From: Arthrobacter mobilis | GTDB lineage: Bacteria > Actinomycetota > Actinomycetes > Actinomycetales > Micrococcaceae | Length of the DNA stretch: 42,892 bases | Assembly: GCF_012395835.1 (NCBI RefSeq) | Contig: NZ_JAAZSQ010000017.1 | Location: 52,430 to 95,321 of the forward strand | Direction of reading: 5' to 3' | Shown here: piece after piece, positions 26,258 through 34,717 of the stretch | How positions within the stretch are numbered: the stretch's first letter is position 1 | How the letters are laid out: every line of letters begins with the position of its first letter | Notes under the pieces: model-generated | The model's input: only the letters and a program-made list of their open reading frames with translations | Databases searched by the model: none | What the model was told of the DNA's origin: nothing | Position numbers and translations under genes: made by a program

Positions 26258-28144
26258 TCATCCAGCCAGACCGAATGACATGTCGGACAGTGTCCACTCG
26301 TCGGGGGGCCCCTCGAAGACCTCCCATGGATAGTCATCGTCGGGGGAGGGGAGGATCGGGCTGACCACGACGTGCCGGGCCAGCCATTCGTGCCAGGCGG
26401 CCCGCTCGGCCCGGTACCGGGCGAGCTGGTCTGCGACAGCTTCCAGGACACCGAGGAGTTCGGCCACGGCCGGCAGGCTGGTTGTGGCTACCACCGACCA
26501 GTTGTCGTCACGCTCGACCAGGTTCCAGGCCGCCATCGTCTCCAGGGCCTGGGTCACCGCTGGCCGGGACAGGCCGGTGATCCGCACCAGCTCGCTAGCC
26601 GACAACGGGGCGGGAGAGTGCTCGAGCGCCTCGTACACAAACGCCGCCGGCAAACCCAGCTCACGAAACACGGGCCGCATGGCGTGGAGTTTGCCCCGCC
26701 GCCATGCGGCCGCTTCGCTTTGCTCCCGCAGCTGTTCGGGGATCTGCAGTTGGTAGAGGTCTCCCCTGGTTCCGCGCCCGGCCTCGACCAGCACCAGCAG
26801 GGGATCGACTTCGGCCCGCAGTGCCCGCAGATGCGAGCTTACCGTGGTGTGGTCCAGCCCCGTGGCCACCGCCAGGGAGCGGACGCCGAATTCCACAAAC
26901 CGGCTCGACGACTTGTGGGCTGCCTCCCCCAGCGACCTAAGCACCATCTTCCTCGCGAGGCCGGCCCTAGTGTCACCGTACCGCCTTTCGGCCAGGTTAA
27001 GAGCGTTGCGCCAGGTCCGGATAAACCGGTGCTCGTTCCCGTCCGGATCGCAGTTTTGAGAAGCCTGCCTGCCCCGCGCCTGTGAAGGTGGCTGGCTTGT
27101 GGGGTATTTGTTTACAGCTTCCTTTCCCGGCGTTTTCCCCGCGTGTTGTCGGAGATGAAGGACTGCCTTGTTCCAGTCCCGGCGCAGCGCGGCCATGCGG
27201 TGCCGCGCCGGATATCGGGCGTAGAAGGAGGCGAGTCCCGGCCAGAGCCCCTGCTTCATCCGGCGGTCCACCTCCAGCAGCGACAGCCCGGCCGCGGCTG
27301 CGCCGGTGATCACGCCCTGGCGGGCTTCGGAGTCGGAGGCATACCGTCCGGCCTCGTACATTCCGGAAACCGCGAGGCGCTGCATGGCCCGGGACATCCT
27401 TCCGTTGCTGCCCGCCTCCGCCGGATCCGGAGTGGCAAGTAGCTCGGGGCGGTATTCCTGCTCGAGCCGGAAGGCGCGGACGGCGGCGATCTCGTCGGCC
27501 AGGTCGGCGGTCATGGCGGTCCATACCGTGTGGCTGTTGGGTCGGCGGGCGACGTCGTAGGCCAGAGACAGGCTCATGGCCAACTGCTGGTGACCGCCGC
27601 GCTTGTGCGGGCTGCCCGGGGTGCGGATGCAACCGTGGAGCAGGTTCTGGTGCGGGGTTTTGTCCAGGCTCCGGTGCCGGTTGCCCAGGGCCTCGACGAG
27701 ATCGCGCGCTTCGGTGAAGGTGACGCGGCGCTCCAGCGGAACGTAGACGTGGCGGCCACCGCTGGGCGACTGGTCCTCAATCCAGCGGGCGCCGCAACGG
27801 TGCAGCCAGGACTGGACCGCGCGCACGTCGGCTTCCACCCAGTCGTGCCCGGCCAGGGATGAGTCGAAATCCAGGCAGATGGTGGCGCAGGTGCCGTCCT
27901 TGCCAAAGATGCGCACGGCGGCGGGAACCGACGGCAGGGCAGCGGTCAGGTCGCGTTCGTGCTTCTGCGGGTAGGACCGTCCGCCGTCGCGGGAAAGCCG
28001 GACGCGGGGCTGGCCGGCAAGCAACGGAGCCAGAGCCGCCCACATGGCTGCGGGGTTTTCCGGGTTCGACTCGCCGTTGACCTGCGTGTCTGGCTGTAAA
28101 TGGGCAGGCTGTTGTACGATGAGTGCATTCCTTTCAAGGAACAC
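26258..28144 (-). CDS. rep: AEP-type plasmid replication protein (primase plus winged helix)
   Basis: A 628-residue protein. The N-terminal third has archaeo-eukaryotic primase features: CLDFDSS (DxD at about 92-94) and SPSGGRHVYVPL (SxGxH at about 126-137), then helices and a Cys/His block LHGCIRTPGSPHKRGGHQQL. The C-terminal half contains a winged-helix region, VRSLAVATGLDHTTVSSHLR (about 400-425), and a second one, ASELVRITGLSRPAVTQALE. This combination is found in replication initiators of Arthrobacter-type plasmids. It should recognise the origin and prime synthesis. The listed start is a GTG with GGAGG 13-15 bp upstream; the ATG before WAALAPLL is an alternative. A probable antisense RNA covers its leader. 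Confidence 0.75.
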   Translation of the reverse strand: MFLERNALIVQQPAHLQPDTQVNGESNPENPAAMWAALAPLLAGQPRVRLSRDGGRSYPQKHERDLTAALPSVPAAVRIFGKDGTCATICLDFDSSLAGHDWVEADVRAVQSWLHRCGARWIEDQSPSGGRHVYVPLERRVTFTEARDLVEALGNRHRSLDKTPHQNLLHGCIRTPGSPHKRGGHQQLAMSLSLAYDVARRPNSHTVWTAMTADLADEIAAVRAFRLEQEYRPELLATPDPAEAGSNGRMSRAMQRLAVSGMYEAGRYASDSEARQGVITGAAAAGLSLLEVDRRMKQGLWPGLASFYARYPARHRMAALRRDWNKAVLHLRQHAGKTPGKEAVNKYPTSQPPSQARGRQASQNCDPDGNEHRFIRTWRNALNLAERRYGDTRAGLARKMVLRSLGEAAHKSSSRFVEFGVRSLAVATGLDHTTVSSHLRALRAEVDPLLVLVEAGRGTRGDLYQLQIPEQLREQSEAAAWRRGKLHAMRPVFRELGLPAAFVYEALEHSPAPLSASELVRITGLSRPAVTQALETMAAWNLVERDDNWSVVATTSLPAVAELLGVLEAVADQLARYRAERAAWHEWLARHVVVSPILPSPDDDYPWEVFEGPPDEWTLSDMSFGLAG

Positions 28145-28295
28145 GAAAGAGGGCTATCCCTCCGAAGGGTTTCGAAGAGAGGGGGTCCAATCGCTGAGAA
28201 GCGACTGGTAAAGGGCTTCTACCTGGAGAGCCGGCAAGCAATGTCAGGTGGAAGTATCATGCTTCGAAGGCCCGCCTCAGTGCGGGCCTTCTGCG
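28125..28295 (+). ncRNA. Predicted antisense (countertranscript) RNA over the rep leader, copy 1
   Basis: Transcribed toward the RHH gene and opposite to rep, it would be complementary to the RHH-rep intergenic mRNA and the rep start. Seen: TACGAT (28115-28120) as a -10 candidate, a perfect TCGCT-GAGA-AGCGA stem-loop (28191-28204), then ACCTGG (28221), AGCCGG (28229), AAGCA (28236) and a strong terminator hairpin (28266-28291). The same order occurs in copy 2. In pMV158-type plasmids a copG / antisense RNA / rep arrangement sets copy number; that role is inferred here. Confidence 0.5.
28266..28291 (+). terminator. Hairpin terminator of the rep antisense RNA
   Basis: GAAGGCCCGC and GCGGGCCTTC form a perfect 10-bp stem with a CTCAGT loop, followed by TGCGTTGT. 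The stem is nearly identical to the one at 25461-25487, and it again lies next to the stop codon of an RHH gene. Confidence 0.7.
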
Positions 28296-28298
28296 TTG

Positions 28299-28535
28299 TC
28301 AGGCGATGCGGCCGATAGGCAGCTCCTCCTGACCGTTGAGGCGTTCGTGGTGACCGGGTGCCCAGTGCCGGTAGCCAATGTCCAGGAGCTCTTCGACGAG
28401 CTTGTTCATCGTGATGCCCTCAGCCTTTGCTGCCTCTTCCAGGACTTCGGCCCGTGACGTTGCCGTCCGGAACCCAATGAATTTGCGGTCGCCCATAGCT
28501 GGCCGGCCGCGCCGGCGCTGTTCTGTAGCAGCCAT
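28299..28535 (-). CDS. Ribbon-helix-helix protein upstream of rep (CopG-like position)
   Basis: A 78-residue protein started at the ATG with AAGGAC about 10 bp upstream. After a basic N-terminus (RRRGRPAMGDRKFIGFRTAT) come SRAEVLEEAAKAEG and ITMNKLVEELLDIGYRHW: one strand and two helices as in RHH regulators. It is the first gene of an RHH-rep transcription unit, with the predicted antisense RNA between them. A TAATAT (28705-28700 on the minus strand) in an AT-rich patch is a plausible -10. The likely role is transcriptional control of rep. The tail EELPIGRIA is shared with the RHH gene at 25493. Confidence 0.7.
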   Translation of the reverse strand: MAATEQRRRGRPAMGDRKFIGFRTATSRAEVLEEAAKAEGITMNKLVEELLDIGYRHWAPGHHERLNGQEELPIGRIA

Positions 28536-29072
28536 ATCACTCACTGTCCTTCGAATTTTGCGGAGCTGAAGTGCAGCACCGCGGTGGTCATACCTGGGTC
28601 GAACGGATCCCGGACCGGCCGGATGGCCGACGGGTGCCGGATGCGGAATCCGCTCCCGGTCATAAGTGGAATCTAGCACCGCGACCCCCGCCACACCGAA
28701 TATTAGAAACTGTTAATTTAAATCGTGTCGCGGTCATACCAGTGCCCCCTGTCGGGACGCCCCGGCTAATGGGCAGTCCTCCAGCGATTCGTCGACGACC
28801 TCCAACCAGGGAGCCGTCCCCTGCCCACTCTAGGATGATGTCGCTGCTGGCGACTCGAACCGGCGGTATCCGTCAGTTTGCGGAGGCCGACGAACCTGCC
28901 GTCGTCTTTGGGCGGGGGTGACCGCCTTCGCGGTTACGGTTGGCCGGGTTGGTGCTGGTCTCACCATTTTCCAGTGGCGAGGTAACATCAATGTCCTCGC
29001 TGACGATGGTGCCGGCGGCATCCTTGAACCTGGTCTTGGTCTCAATACCACCGCTGCAGCCGCCCGCATCCC
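28536..29072. other. RHH-rep promoter region and unassigned sequence
   Basis: The first 200 bp contain an AT-rich patch (28698-28726) suited to a promoter of the RHH-rep unit. A minus-strand ORF, 28873-29082 (IETKTRFKDAAGTIVSEDID...), has fair codon character but no recognised family and no clear ribosome site. Confidence 0.35.
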
Positions 29073-29162
29073 TTAGGCACACCGACCAAGTCCCGACGTC
29101 GGGCAGGGTTCTAGAGCTTCACCTCGGTCTGCTCTTAGCATTCCGGCCACGTCCTGCGTCAC
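29073..29162 (-). pseudogene. Truncated cassette gene C, copy 2
   Basis: A GTG overlapping the stop of cassette B copy 2 opens a 29-codon frame beginning VTQDVAG, like MTQDELV at the start of gene C in copy 1 (13243). The embedded GGGGGTG upstream is a weaker ribosome site than in copy 1. The frame ends early, so only the coupled start remains. Confidence 0.35.
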
Positions 29163-29494
29163 AGCGCACCCCCTGCCAGCGCAGACGGGCCGTCGCCATC
29201 GAAGTACTCTAACTCTGCCTCGCTGTACAGGGCGAACGTGAAAGAGGCCACCACAGTGAAGCGCGAGGCGCTCCTGCTTGCGCTGTAGCCCACGCATGAC
29301 TGTGACTTGACGCAGGCGCGGCGGTACCCGGCCTTTTCGAGCGCCGCCAGCGCCCAGTCCGCCACGAGCTGTGGCGCTTCGGTGCCAAAAGCCTCACGCA
29401 GCACCCCGTCGTGTTCATTCGTCTCGATCGACAGCACCATATAGATCCCGTCCATACCCTTGTCGTAAAGTTCGCGCACTTTTCGTTTGATCAC
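29159..29494 (-). CDS. Cassette protein B, copy 2
   Basis: A 111-residue paralogue of the gene at 12851-13231. Shared blocks include KVRELY, IETNEHD, LREAFGTEAPQLVADWA, AGYRRACVKSQSCVGYSASR, FALYSEAELEY and the ALAGGAL end. The start GTG overlaps the stop of gene A (GTGA), and AGGAGGTG lies inside that gene's last codons. The orientation is opposite to copy 1. The protein lacks the N-terminal FWNRKRSRG extension of copy 1. No catalytic motif is evident. Confidence 0.7.
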   Translation of the reverse strand: MIKRKVRELYDKGMDGIYMVLSIETNEHDGVLREAFGTEAPQLVADWALAALEKAGYRRACVKSQSCVGYSASRSASRFTVVASFTFALYSEAELEYFDGDGPSALAGGAL

Positions 29495-29883
29495 AGCGCA
29501 CCTCCTGCCAGTGCAGACGCCGAGACTTCGGCCTCGATGGCGATCCGTTCCAAGACGGGTGCAGCCAGCATCGACAAACGCTCGCGCTCGGCGCTGAGTC
29601 CGTCCCTGATCGATGCCAGCCTGTCCTCAATAAACCTCATTCGTCGCACCAGGATGTCGGCTTCCTTCTGCCACCCCGATAGCTGCGTTTCCAGGAGCCA
29701 CTCGTAATGGCCGCGTATCGCGAGCAGTTCATTAGCCTCGCGTCTCTCCTTCCTTCGCCAGACTTTTATGCGACGCTGCTGCTCGGCGAAATGCAGCACG
29801 GCCGCTGGTCCCCCTAACTCATGTTGGACCCGCCTGAAGCGTTCCGGGTCGCTAGCCCACAGTCCTTCGATGTCTGCGCTCAC
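29491..29883 (-). CDS. Cassette protein A, coiled-coil-rich, copy 2
   Basis: A 130-residue protein, the same length as copy 1 at 12459-12851. It shares DPERFRRVQ near the N-terminus, a long charged helix (ILVRRMRFIEDRLASIRDGL), LAAPVLERIAIE and ALAGGAL. The start GTG overlaps the TGA of the short ORF before it, with AGGAGGG about 6 bp upstream in that ORF. The middle of the protein differs considerably from copy 1, so the duplication is old or the copies arrived separately. Confidence 0.7.
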   Translation of the reverse strand: MSADIEGLWASDPERFRRVQHELGGPAAVLHFAEQQRRIKVWRRKERREANELLAIRGHYEWLLETQLSGWQKEADILVRRMRFIEDRLASIRDGLSAERERLSMLAAPVLERIAIEAEVSASALAGGAL

Positions 29884-30050
29884 AGTGCCCTCCTCTTCTT
29901 GTCTTCGATCTCCTGCCAACGGGCTTTCACGTCCGCGGCCCGGTAGGTGGTCACCGTAACGGTGGACTTGACCGACGGCTCTCGGTAAGGACGATCGGGC
30001 GCTTCGCCGCTGTTACGACGCCAGGCAGTGCCCGGTACTAGTCGTCCCAT
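29880..30050 (-). CDS. Short uncertain ORF upstream of cassette A, copy 2
   Basis: A possible 56-residue protein (MGRLVPGTAWRRN ... RAADVKARWQEIEDKKRRAL) whose stop overlaps the next start and whose final codons hold AGGAGGGC. Only the last 30 residues look convincingly coding. It may be the 3' end of a longer lost gene, in the position held by the DUF5664 relic in copy 1. Confidence 0.35.
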   Translation of the reverse strand: MGRLVPGTAWRRNSGEAPDRPYREPSVKSTVTVTTYRAADVKARWQEIEDKKRRAL

Positions 30051-32584
30051 CCCGGTGTCAGGGAGAATCTGTTCACATGCCGGTCCTTGACCAGCCAGAG
30101 GGCCAGCATCCGGATGGACATCCCGCATGGTGCGGATCCATGACCGCAGACCGGCACGTTCTTGACGGTTGTTGAGATGGCGGCGCACAGCTTGTCCGTC
30201 TTGTACCAAGATTGTCGGGTGGGCGGTTGCTGGGAAGACCGGCGCCGGTGGTGAAATGGGACGCGTCAACACGTCTCGCTTGGAGAGAGCGGTGTCCGGC
30301 TCTTTCGGCAGCCACAGTGCGGCTTTGAGGAAAGCAAGGAACTGGCCGACCTGCTGCCGGAGGAGTGCAGCATTGACAGTGATGAAGACGGGGGACTGGA
30401 ACGACACGTTAGACCTACTTACGACGCGAATGAACAAATGATTGCTCGGGAGTGCTCACCGCTGTTTGCCAGCGTCGCCTTGGTCTAGGCCATCTCGGTT
30501 TCCCTGCTTGTATTCTAGCGACGGAACGCACTTGCTTTTCAGCCTGTGCCTCCACAGTCGGCTTGGGTCTTCAGGGAGCACACCCTCGGTAGGCGCCTCG
30601 GTCCACCGGTGCCGCAGCCGGTTCGCCGTGTGTAGCCTTGAGACGAGGCGGAGATGGATTGTCAAAGTCTCCGCTTCCCTCAAGGACGGATGCCGGGTTA
30701 TCGACCGATCGTCGGCATCAGAGTGTCTTGGGCGGCACCGTCATGGGTAATAGGGCCCAGCGTCAACCCGGACTCTTTGATCAGCGACTCGAGTTCCACG
30801 GCGGTAGACTCCGCCACGGTGAGATCACGCAGCCAGCCCATGACCTTCCACTCGCTCCGCCATAGCCCCTGAGATCGGCTTTCGGGCCTGTGTTGCGCCA
30901 GCGCGCCCCGCCGCCGGGTGCCCGCCGCAGGCGCCGCACAACAGTCCGATCCCCATCAGCGCTGACACCTGTCCGCTCGCAAGGAGGAGGACGGCAGGTG
31001 GAAGCAAGACCCAGTAACTGCCCACGCACGCCTACCAAATTTATACAAGGGCGGCAGTGACGGCCTCTGACCCACCATATAGCCGCTTATAGCGGGCCTG
31101 CTTAAATGTCTGAAACCCGCAGAGGGTCGTGACTTCAGATCAGTAGGTTTGCGGCCCCTCTCAGGTCGCTTCCTGTGCAGCTCAGTCTGGCTCGGGCTCA
31201 GACGGCCTTGGTTTTGCCCCGGGGGTTCCTGAACGCGCACCAGAACTTGGCCGGCAACTGTCAAACATGCTTTCTATGCCGATCCGGAACTCACTTGACG
31301 GTTCGTTCCACAAATGCGAGTCCCCGTTCCCATCATGAAGCCGTGAACGTTGAGCAGCACGAATCGAGGAGCTGGTGTTCGGTCTCTACGGCCGCGACGA
31401 CCTGTGCGGCTTCAAATTCCATGAGGCCTGGCACCCGGAGGACGACGTCTACGTCGGCATCGTGACCGAATACCCGGCCCTGCCCTGGGTCGTGTCAGCC
31501 GGATGGACGCCCTGTGCGGGCTGGACCGCCTAATGGACCGGGAACTCGACAAACAGCAGGTTACGACCGGCCGATCCTTCCGCCCGGCACACCCGTGGCG
31601 AGGGAGAGCAGGCGGGCGGCTCCGCACACATGCCCGTCCGCCGGTGCAGCACGCGTGAGTGTGAGCGCTGCGTCGGGCGGGGAGGGGAGCGGCGAACTGA
31701 TCCGCATCCAGCACAACCGGAGGCCGCCCGCTGCTGGCAACCTGTCCTCCTACGACAAGCCGGATTGGTGCCTGACCGAGAGGACCCGCCCTTGAACCGG
31801 TGATTGTGATGGTGAACGTCTGTCCAGCACGCCGATATAGTCGACGGCTTCCCGCCCTCGTTCCCGTGGACCGGTAAGAGATCCGCTTCTGAAAGGACCC
31901 GATGGACTGCTGCCGATTCCTCACTGCGCCACTGGCTCAGGTTGGAGGCAACTTATCTGCGGCCGGGAGCCCCGCCAGTTATCCGCCGGGACGACCTTGA
32001 CTGACAGAATTCATGACCAAAGTGAAGGGGCGCTGCCTGTGCGTGGATTTCGTGGCGCTAACAAGCCGATGCTCTGGCCAGTATCGAATGTCTCTGGTGG
32101 GTCGGGGAACACCTGCGCCGGTAACCGCCATAGGTCGTAGCATCATGATGGTTCCAGCAAGCCAACCTCATATGAACATGAACGCTCTGATGGCTTCCAG
32201 TGGTCTCTTTCAACGACCTCCTCAAGAACAACGGTCCCTTTAAGAAACGCACCTACCACGGCCGTGCACGAGGTCTGACAGGTTCTGGCCTTAAGCACAT
32301 GTACTGCCCGGGGACAGGACCTATTGAGCGGTCATAGTGTGCTGCAGGGTGTATGTGTCTGGCCGACCGGAACTGCGTAGTTCCCGCCCGTCCCGCCGAT
32401 TGCACCTCATGCGTCGTCCTGCAGGCGGTCTCCCCCGCGCCGGGGAGGCACCCCGGCTGTTCCCCAATTCGGGTGGGCCTCAAGCAGGACCGCAGGCTCC
32501 CGCCGATGTTGGCCCAATGGATGCTGAGGATGTCACCGGCCCTGTTATCCGTCGCATCCTTCTCGCTTCAATATCCCGGACCGG
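30051..32584. other. 2.5 kb with no intact gene
   Basis: Frames are short and change character often. One stretch (31366-31533) looks like a broken gene and is listed separately. A small CCGCT-TAT-AGCGG hairpin is at 31083-31095. Otherwise I see nothing I can name. The stretch separates the cassette/rep region from the recombinase module. Confidence 0.35.
31366..31533 (+). pseudogene. Broken gene fragment, unknown family
   Basis: The frame EELVFGLYGRDDLCGFKFHE, AWHPEDDVYVGIVTEYPALP, W has good codon character. It then loses its frame; the continuation MDALCGLDRLMDRELDKQQV appears in a neighbouring frame. There is no start codon in front. I do not recognise the protein. Confidence 0.35.
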
Positions 32585-32614
32585 TACCGCCGGTAAGGGA
32601 AGTTACCGGCGGTA
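32585..32614. repeat. Perfect 12-6-12 inverted repeat upstream of the tyrosine recombinase
   Basis: TACCGCCGGTAA (32585-32596) and TTACCGGCGGTA (32603-32614) are exact reverse complements around GGGAAG. This geometry (about 11-13-bp arms, 6-8-bp spacer) is that of tyrosine-recombinase crossover sites such as dif or lox. It lies 67 bp before the recombinase start. It could instead be an operator or a hairpin in the leader. Confidence 0.5.
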
Positions 32615-32681
32615 GACTCGGCCGGGGCCTTCCTTGAGGAAAAATGCCCGGAACCGCCTGTTGGAGACGAAACGGAGACCT

Positions 32682-33809
32682 GTGACCGAGATCCTGATCC
32701 CCGCCGCGATCACCGAAGCGTCTCCCGGCCCGATGACCGATGCTCTCACTGCCGAGGATGCCGGGCGGGTGAAGCGCACCCTGGAGGGTTCCGTCTCCGC
32801 GTCAACGCGGAAGGCCTACGCCTCGGACTGGCGCTCCTTCACCGCCTGGTGCCAGGCGAAGGGGTACACACCCCTGCCGGCGGCCCCGGAGACCGTCATC
32901 GCCTACCTGTCCGAGGCCGCCGCCGCGGTCCGCCCCGACGGCACCCACGCCTACGCTGCGGCGACGCTGACCCGGCGGGCGGCGGCGGTCAACGCCCGCC
33001 ACACGGGCGCCGGGCAGCTGCCTCCCGGGGCGGACGGGCAGGTGGCCCGGGCCCTGCGGGCGATCCGCCGCGAACGCAGCACGGTCCAGCGGCGGGTGGA
33101 TCCGCTGCTGACCGATGATGTGAAGCTCCTCCTGCGCGCCATTACCGAGAGCACCTGGCCGGGGGCGGTGGCCGCTACCCGGGATGCGGCCGTGCTGCTG
33201 GCCGGCTTCGCCGGCGCGTTCCGCCGCTCCGAGCTGTCCGCCCTGAACATCGCCGATGTGATTCCGTCCCGGCACGACGGGGTGTATCTGCGGGTGCGCC
33301 GGTCCAAGACCGACCAGGAAGGGACCGGCCTGGTCAAGGCCCTGCCCTTCGGCCACGACCCGCTGACCTGCGCCCCGTGCGCGCTCTACCGGTGGCTGGA
33401 CCTGCTGGCGGCCGTGGACGGGGAGGGCGGGAGGCCGGCCCTGATGCGCGCCGTCCGCCAGGCCGGCCCTGCGGATACCCATGTGTGCCGCCGGGAGCGG
33501 GCCCGCCTTCACGCCGAGCTGCCGCTGTTCAGGTCCCTGGCCGGGGGAGGGGCAATCAAACCGGCCCGCATGTCCGGGCACGCGGTCAACGAGATGCTCA
33601 AGCGCCGCGCGGCCGCCGCCGGGCTGGACCCGTCCCGGTACGGCGGGCACTCCCTGCGCGCCGGCTTCGTCACCCAGGCCTTCCGTGCCGGGGCCGACTC
33701 CCGCGCCATCCGCCGCCAGACCGGCCACAGGAGCGATGCCATCCTGGCCGTCTACGACCGCGAGTACGCGCCCCTGGTCGGCAACGCCGTCACCGGCCTC
33801 GGCCTCTGA
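32682..33809 (+). CDS. Tyrosine recombinase / integrase
   Basis: A 375-residue site-specific recombinase. The N-terminal SAM-like core-binding domain includes SASTRKAYASDWRSFTAWCQ (about residues 38-57). The catalytic domain has Arg in GAFRRSEL, Lys in RRSKTDQEG, HSLRAGF (HxxR), the second His in TGHRSD, and the nucleophile Tyr in VYDREYAPL. The set is complete. I start at the GTG at 32682 because GGAG lies 5 bp before it; an upstream in-frame ATG at 32634 exists. A perfect 12-6-12 inverted repeat lies just upstream. The next gene begins 8 bp after the stop and is a degenerate relative. It would integrate, excise or resolve this replicon or a mobile segment. Confidence 0.9.
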   Translation: MTEILIPAAITEASPGPMTDALTAEDAGRVKRTLEGSVSASTRKAYASDWRSFTAWCQAKGYTPLPAAPETVIAYLSEAAAAVRPDGTHAYAAATLTRRAAAVNARHTGAGQLPPGADGQVARALRAIRRERSTVQRRVDPLLTDDVKLLLRAITESTWPGAVAATRDAAVLLAGFAGAFRRSELSALNIADVIPSRHDGVYLRVRRSKTDQEGTGLVKALPFGHDPLTCAPCALYRWLDLLAAVDGEGGRPALMRAVRQAGPADTHVCRRERARLHAELPLFRSLAGGGAIKPARMSGHAVNEMLKRRAAAAGLDPSRYGGHSLRAGFVTQAFRAGADSRAIRRQTGHRSDAILAVYDREYAPLVGNAVTGLGL

Positions 33810-33817
33810 CGGTGGGC

Positions 33818-34717
33818 ATGTCCGTGTCCCCGTTGTGGGTGCTGTTCCAGGACTGGTGCACCGCCGCCGGGCTGCCGGCCCTGCCCACGAATGCGGAGGT
33901 GATCGCCGAATTCTTCCGGGAGGTCCCGGCCGCCCCGGCGACCCGGGTCAAGCGCCTGCAGGTCATCCGCCGCATCCACCGGGACGCCGGGGCTAGCCTG
34001 GCGCTGCCGGCGTCCGTCCCGGGGCTGTGGCGGGAAGGCGAGGGCTGGCTGGATCTGGCCGGGACCCTGGCCCGCTGTCCGGTGCGGGGCTGGACGGCGG
34101 GGCTGGCCGGCCGCCGCGACGGGTACCTGGCGGTGCTGGCCGGGGCCTGCCGCTTCACCCGGGAGCAGGCCCGCACCGTGGCCGCGGCCGACATCAATCA
34201 GGACCGGGAAGCCAACTGGAGTATCCGCGGCATCCCCCTGGCCCGCACCCCGGAGCCGGAGGCCTGCCCGGCCTGCGCCGTCGCCCGCTGGCTGGACGTC
34301 CTGATCCTGTGGGAGGACCGGGGCAGGGCCTCGGTGCGCTCCTGGCTGGCCGGCTGCCGCCCGGACGGGGAACACGCCTGCCTGGAACCGTCCGGACACC
34401 TCGGCCTGGATCCAGGGACAGTGCTGCTGCCGGCCATCGACCAACACGGGTGGCTGGCCGACTGGGAACCGGTCACCGCCCGCACCGTCTCGGCCATCCT
34501 GGCCTACCGGCAGGACGCCTCCCGGCCACCGGCCCCCGAAGCCCCCGACCGGCCGGAACGCGAGGGGCAGGTGCGCGAGGACTACCAGCGGGCCTCGCTG
34601 GAGGAGCTGGCCGGAATCCTGGATGAGCTGGATGCGAAGGCCGCCGAGGCGCTGCGGGACTCTGAGGCGGTCATCGAGGAGACCCTGGCCATGCTGGAGC
34701 GGATAGGCGGCCGGTGA
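33818..34717 (+). CDS. Recombinase-like partner lacking catalytic residues
   Basis: A 299-residue protein. It parallels the preceding recombinase: SPLWVLFQDWCTAAGLPALP for FTAWCQAKGYTPLPAAP, VKRLQVIRRIHRDAG in the core-binding domain, RDGYLAVLAGACRFTREQA for RDAAVLLAGFAGAFRRSEL, and CPACAVARWLDVL for CAPCALYRWLDLL. The HxxR, second His and Tyr blocks are missing; the C-terminus is instead a charged helix (ASLEELAGILDELDAKAAEA). It probably binds DNA beside the active recombinase as an accessory or directionality subunit. Start ATG chosen; a GTG 6 bp upstream is in frame. Transcription is coupled to the recombinase. Confidence 0.7.
   Translation: MSVSPLWVLFQDWCTAAGLPALPTNAEVIAEFFREVPAAPATRVKRLQVIRRIHRDAGASLALPASVPGLWREGEGWLDLAGTLARCPVRGWTAGLAGRRDGYLAVLAGACRFTREQARTVAAADINQDREANWSIRGIPLARTPEPEACPACAVARWLDVLILWEDRGRASVRSWLAGCRPDGEHACLEPSGHLGLDPGTVLLPAIDQHGWLADWEPVTARTVSAILAYRQDASRPPAPEAPDRPEREGQVREDYQRASLEELAGILDELDAKAAEALRDSEAVIEETLAMLERIGGR

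Noticed and set aside
28700-28726. Origin AT-rich region
   Set aside because: It is too short and has no iterons; a promoter for the RHH-rep unit is a simpler reading.
33377-33817. N-terminal extension of the recombinase partner ORF
   Set aside because: It overlaps the recombinase in another frame with Arg/Gly/Pro-rich shadow sequence. The ATG at 33818 just after the recombinase stop is the sensible start.
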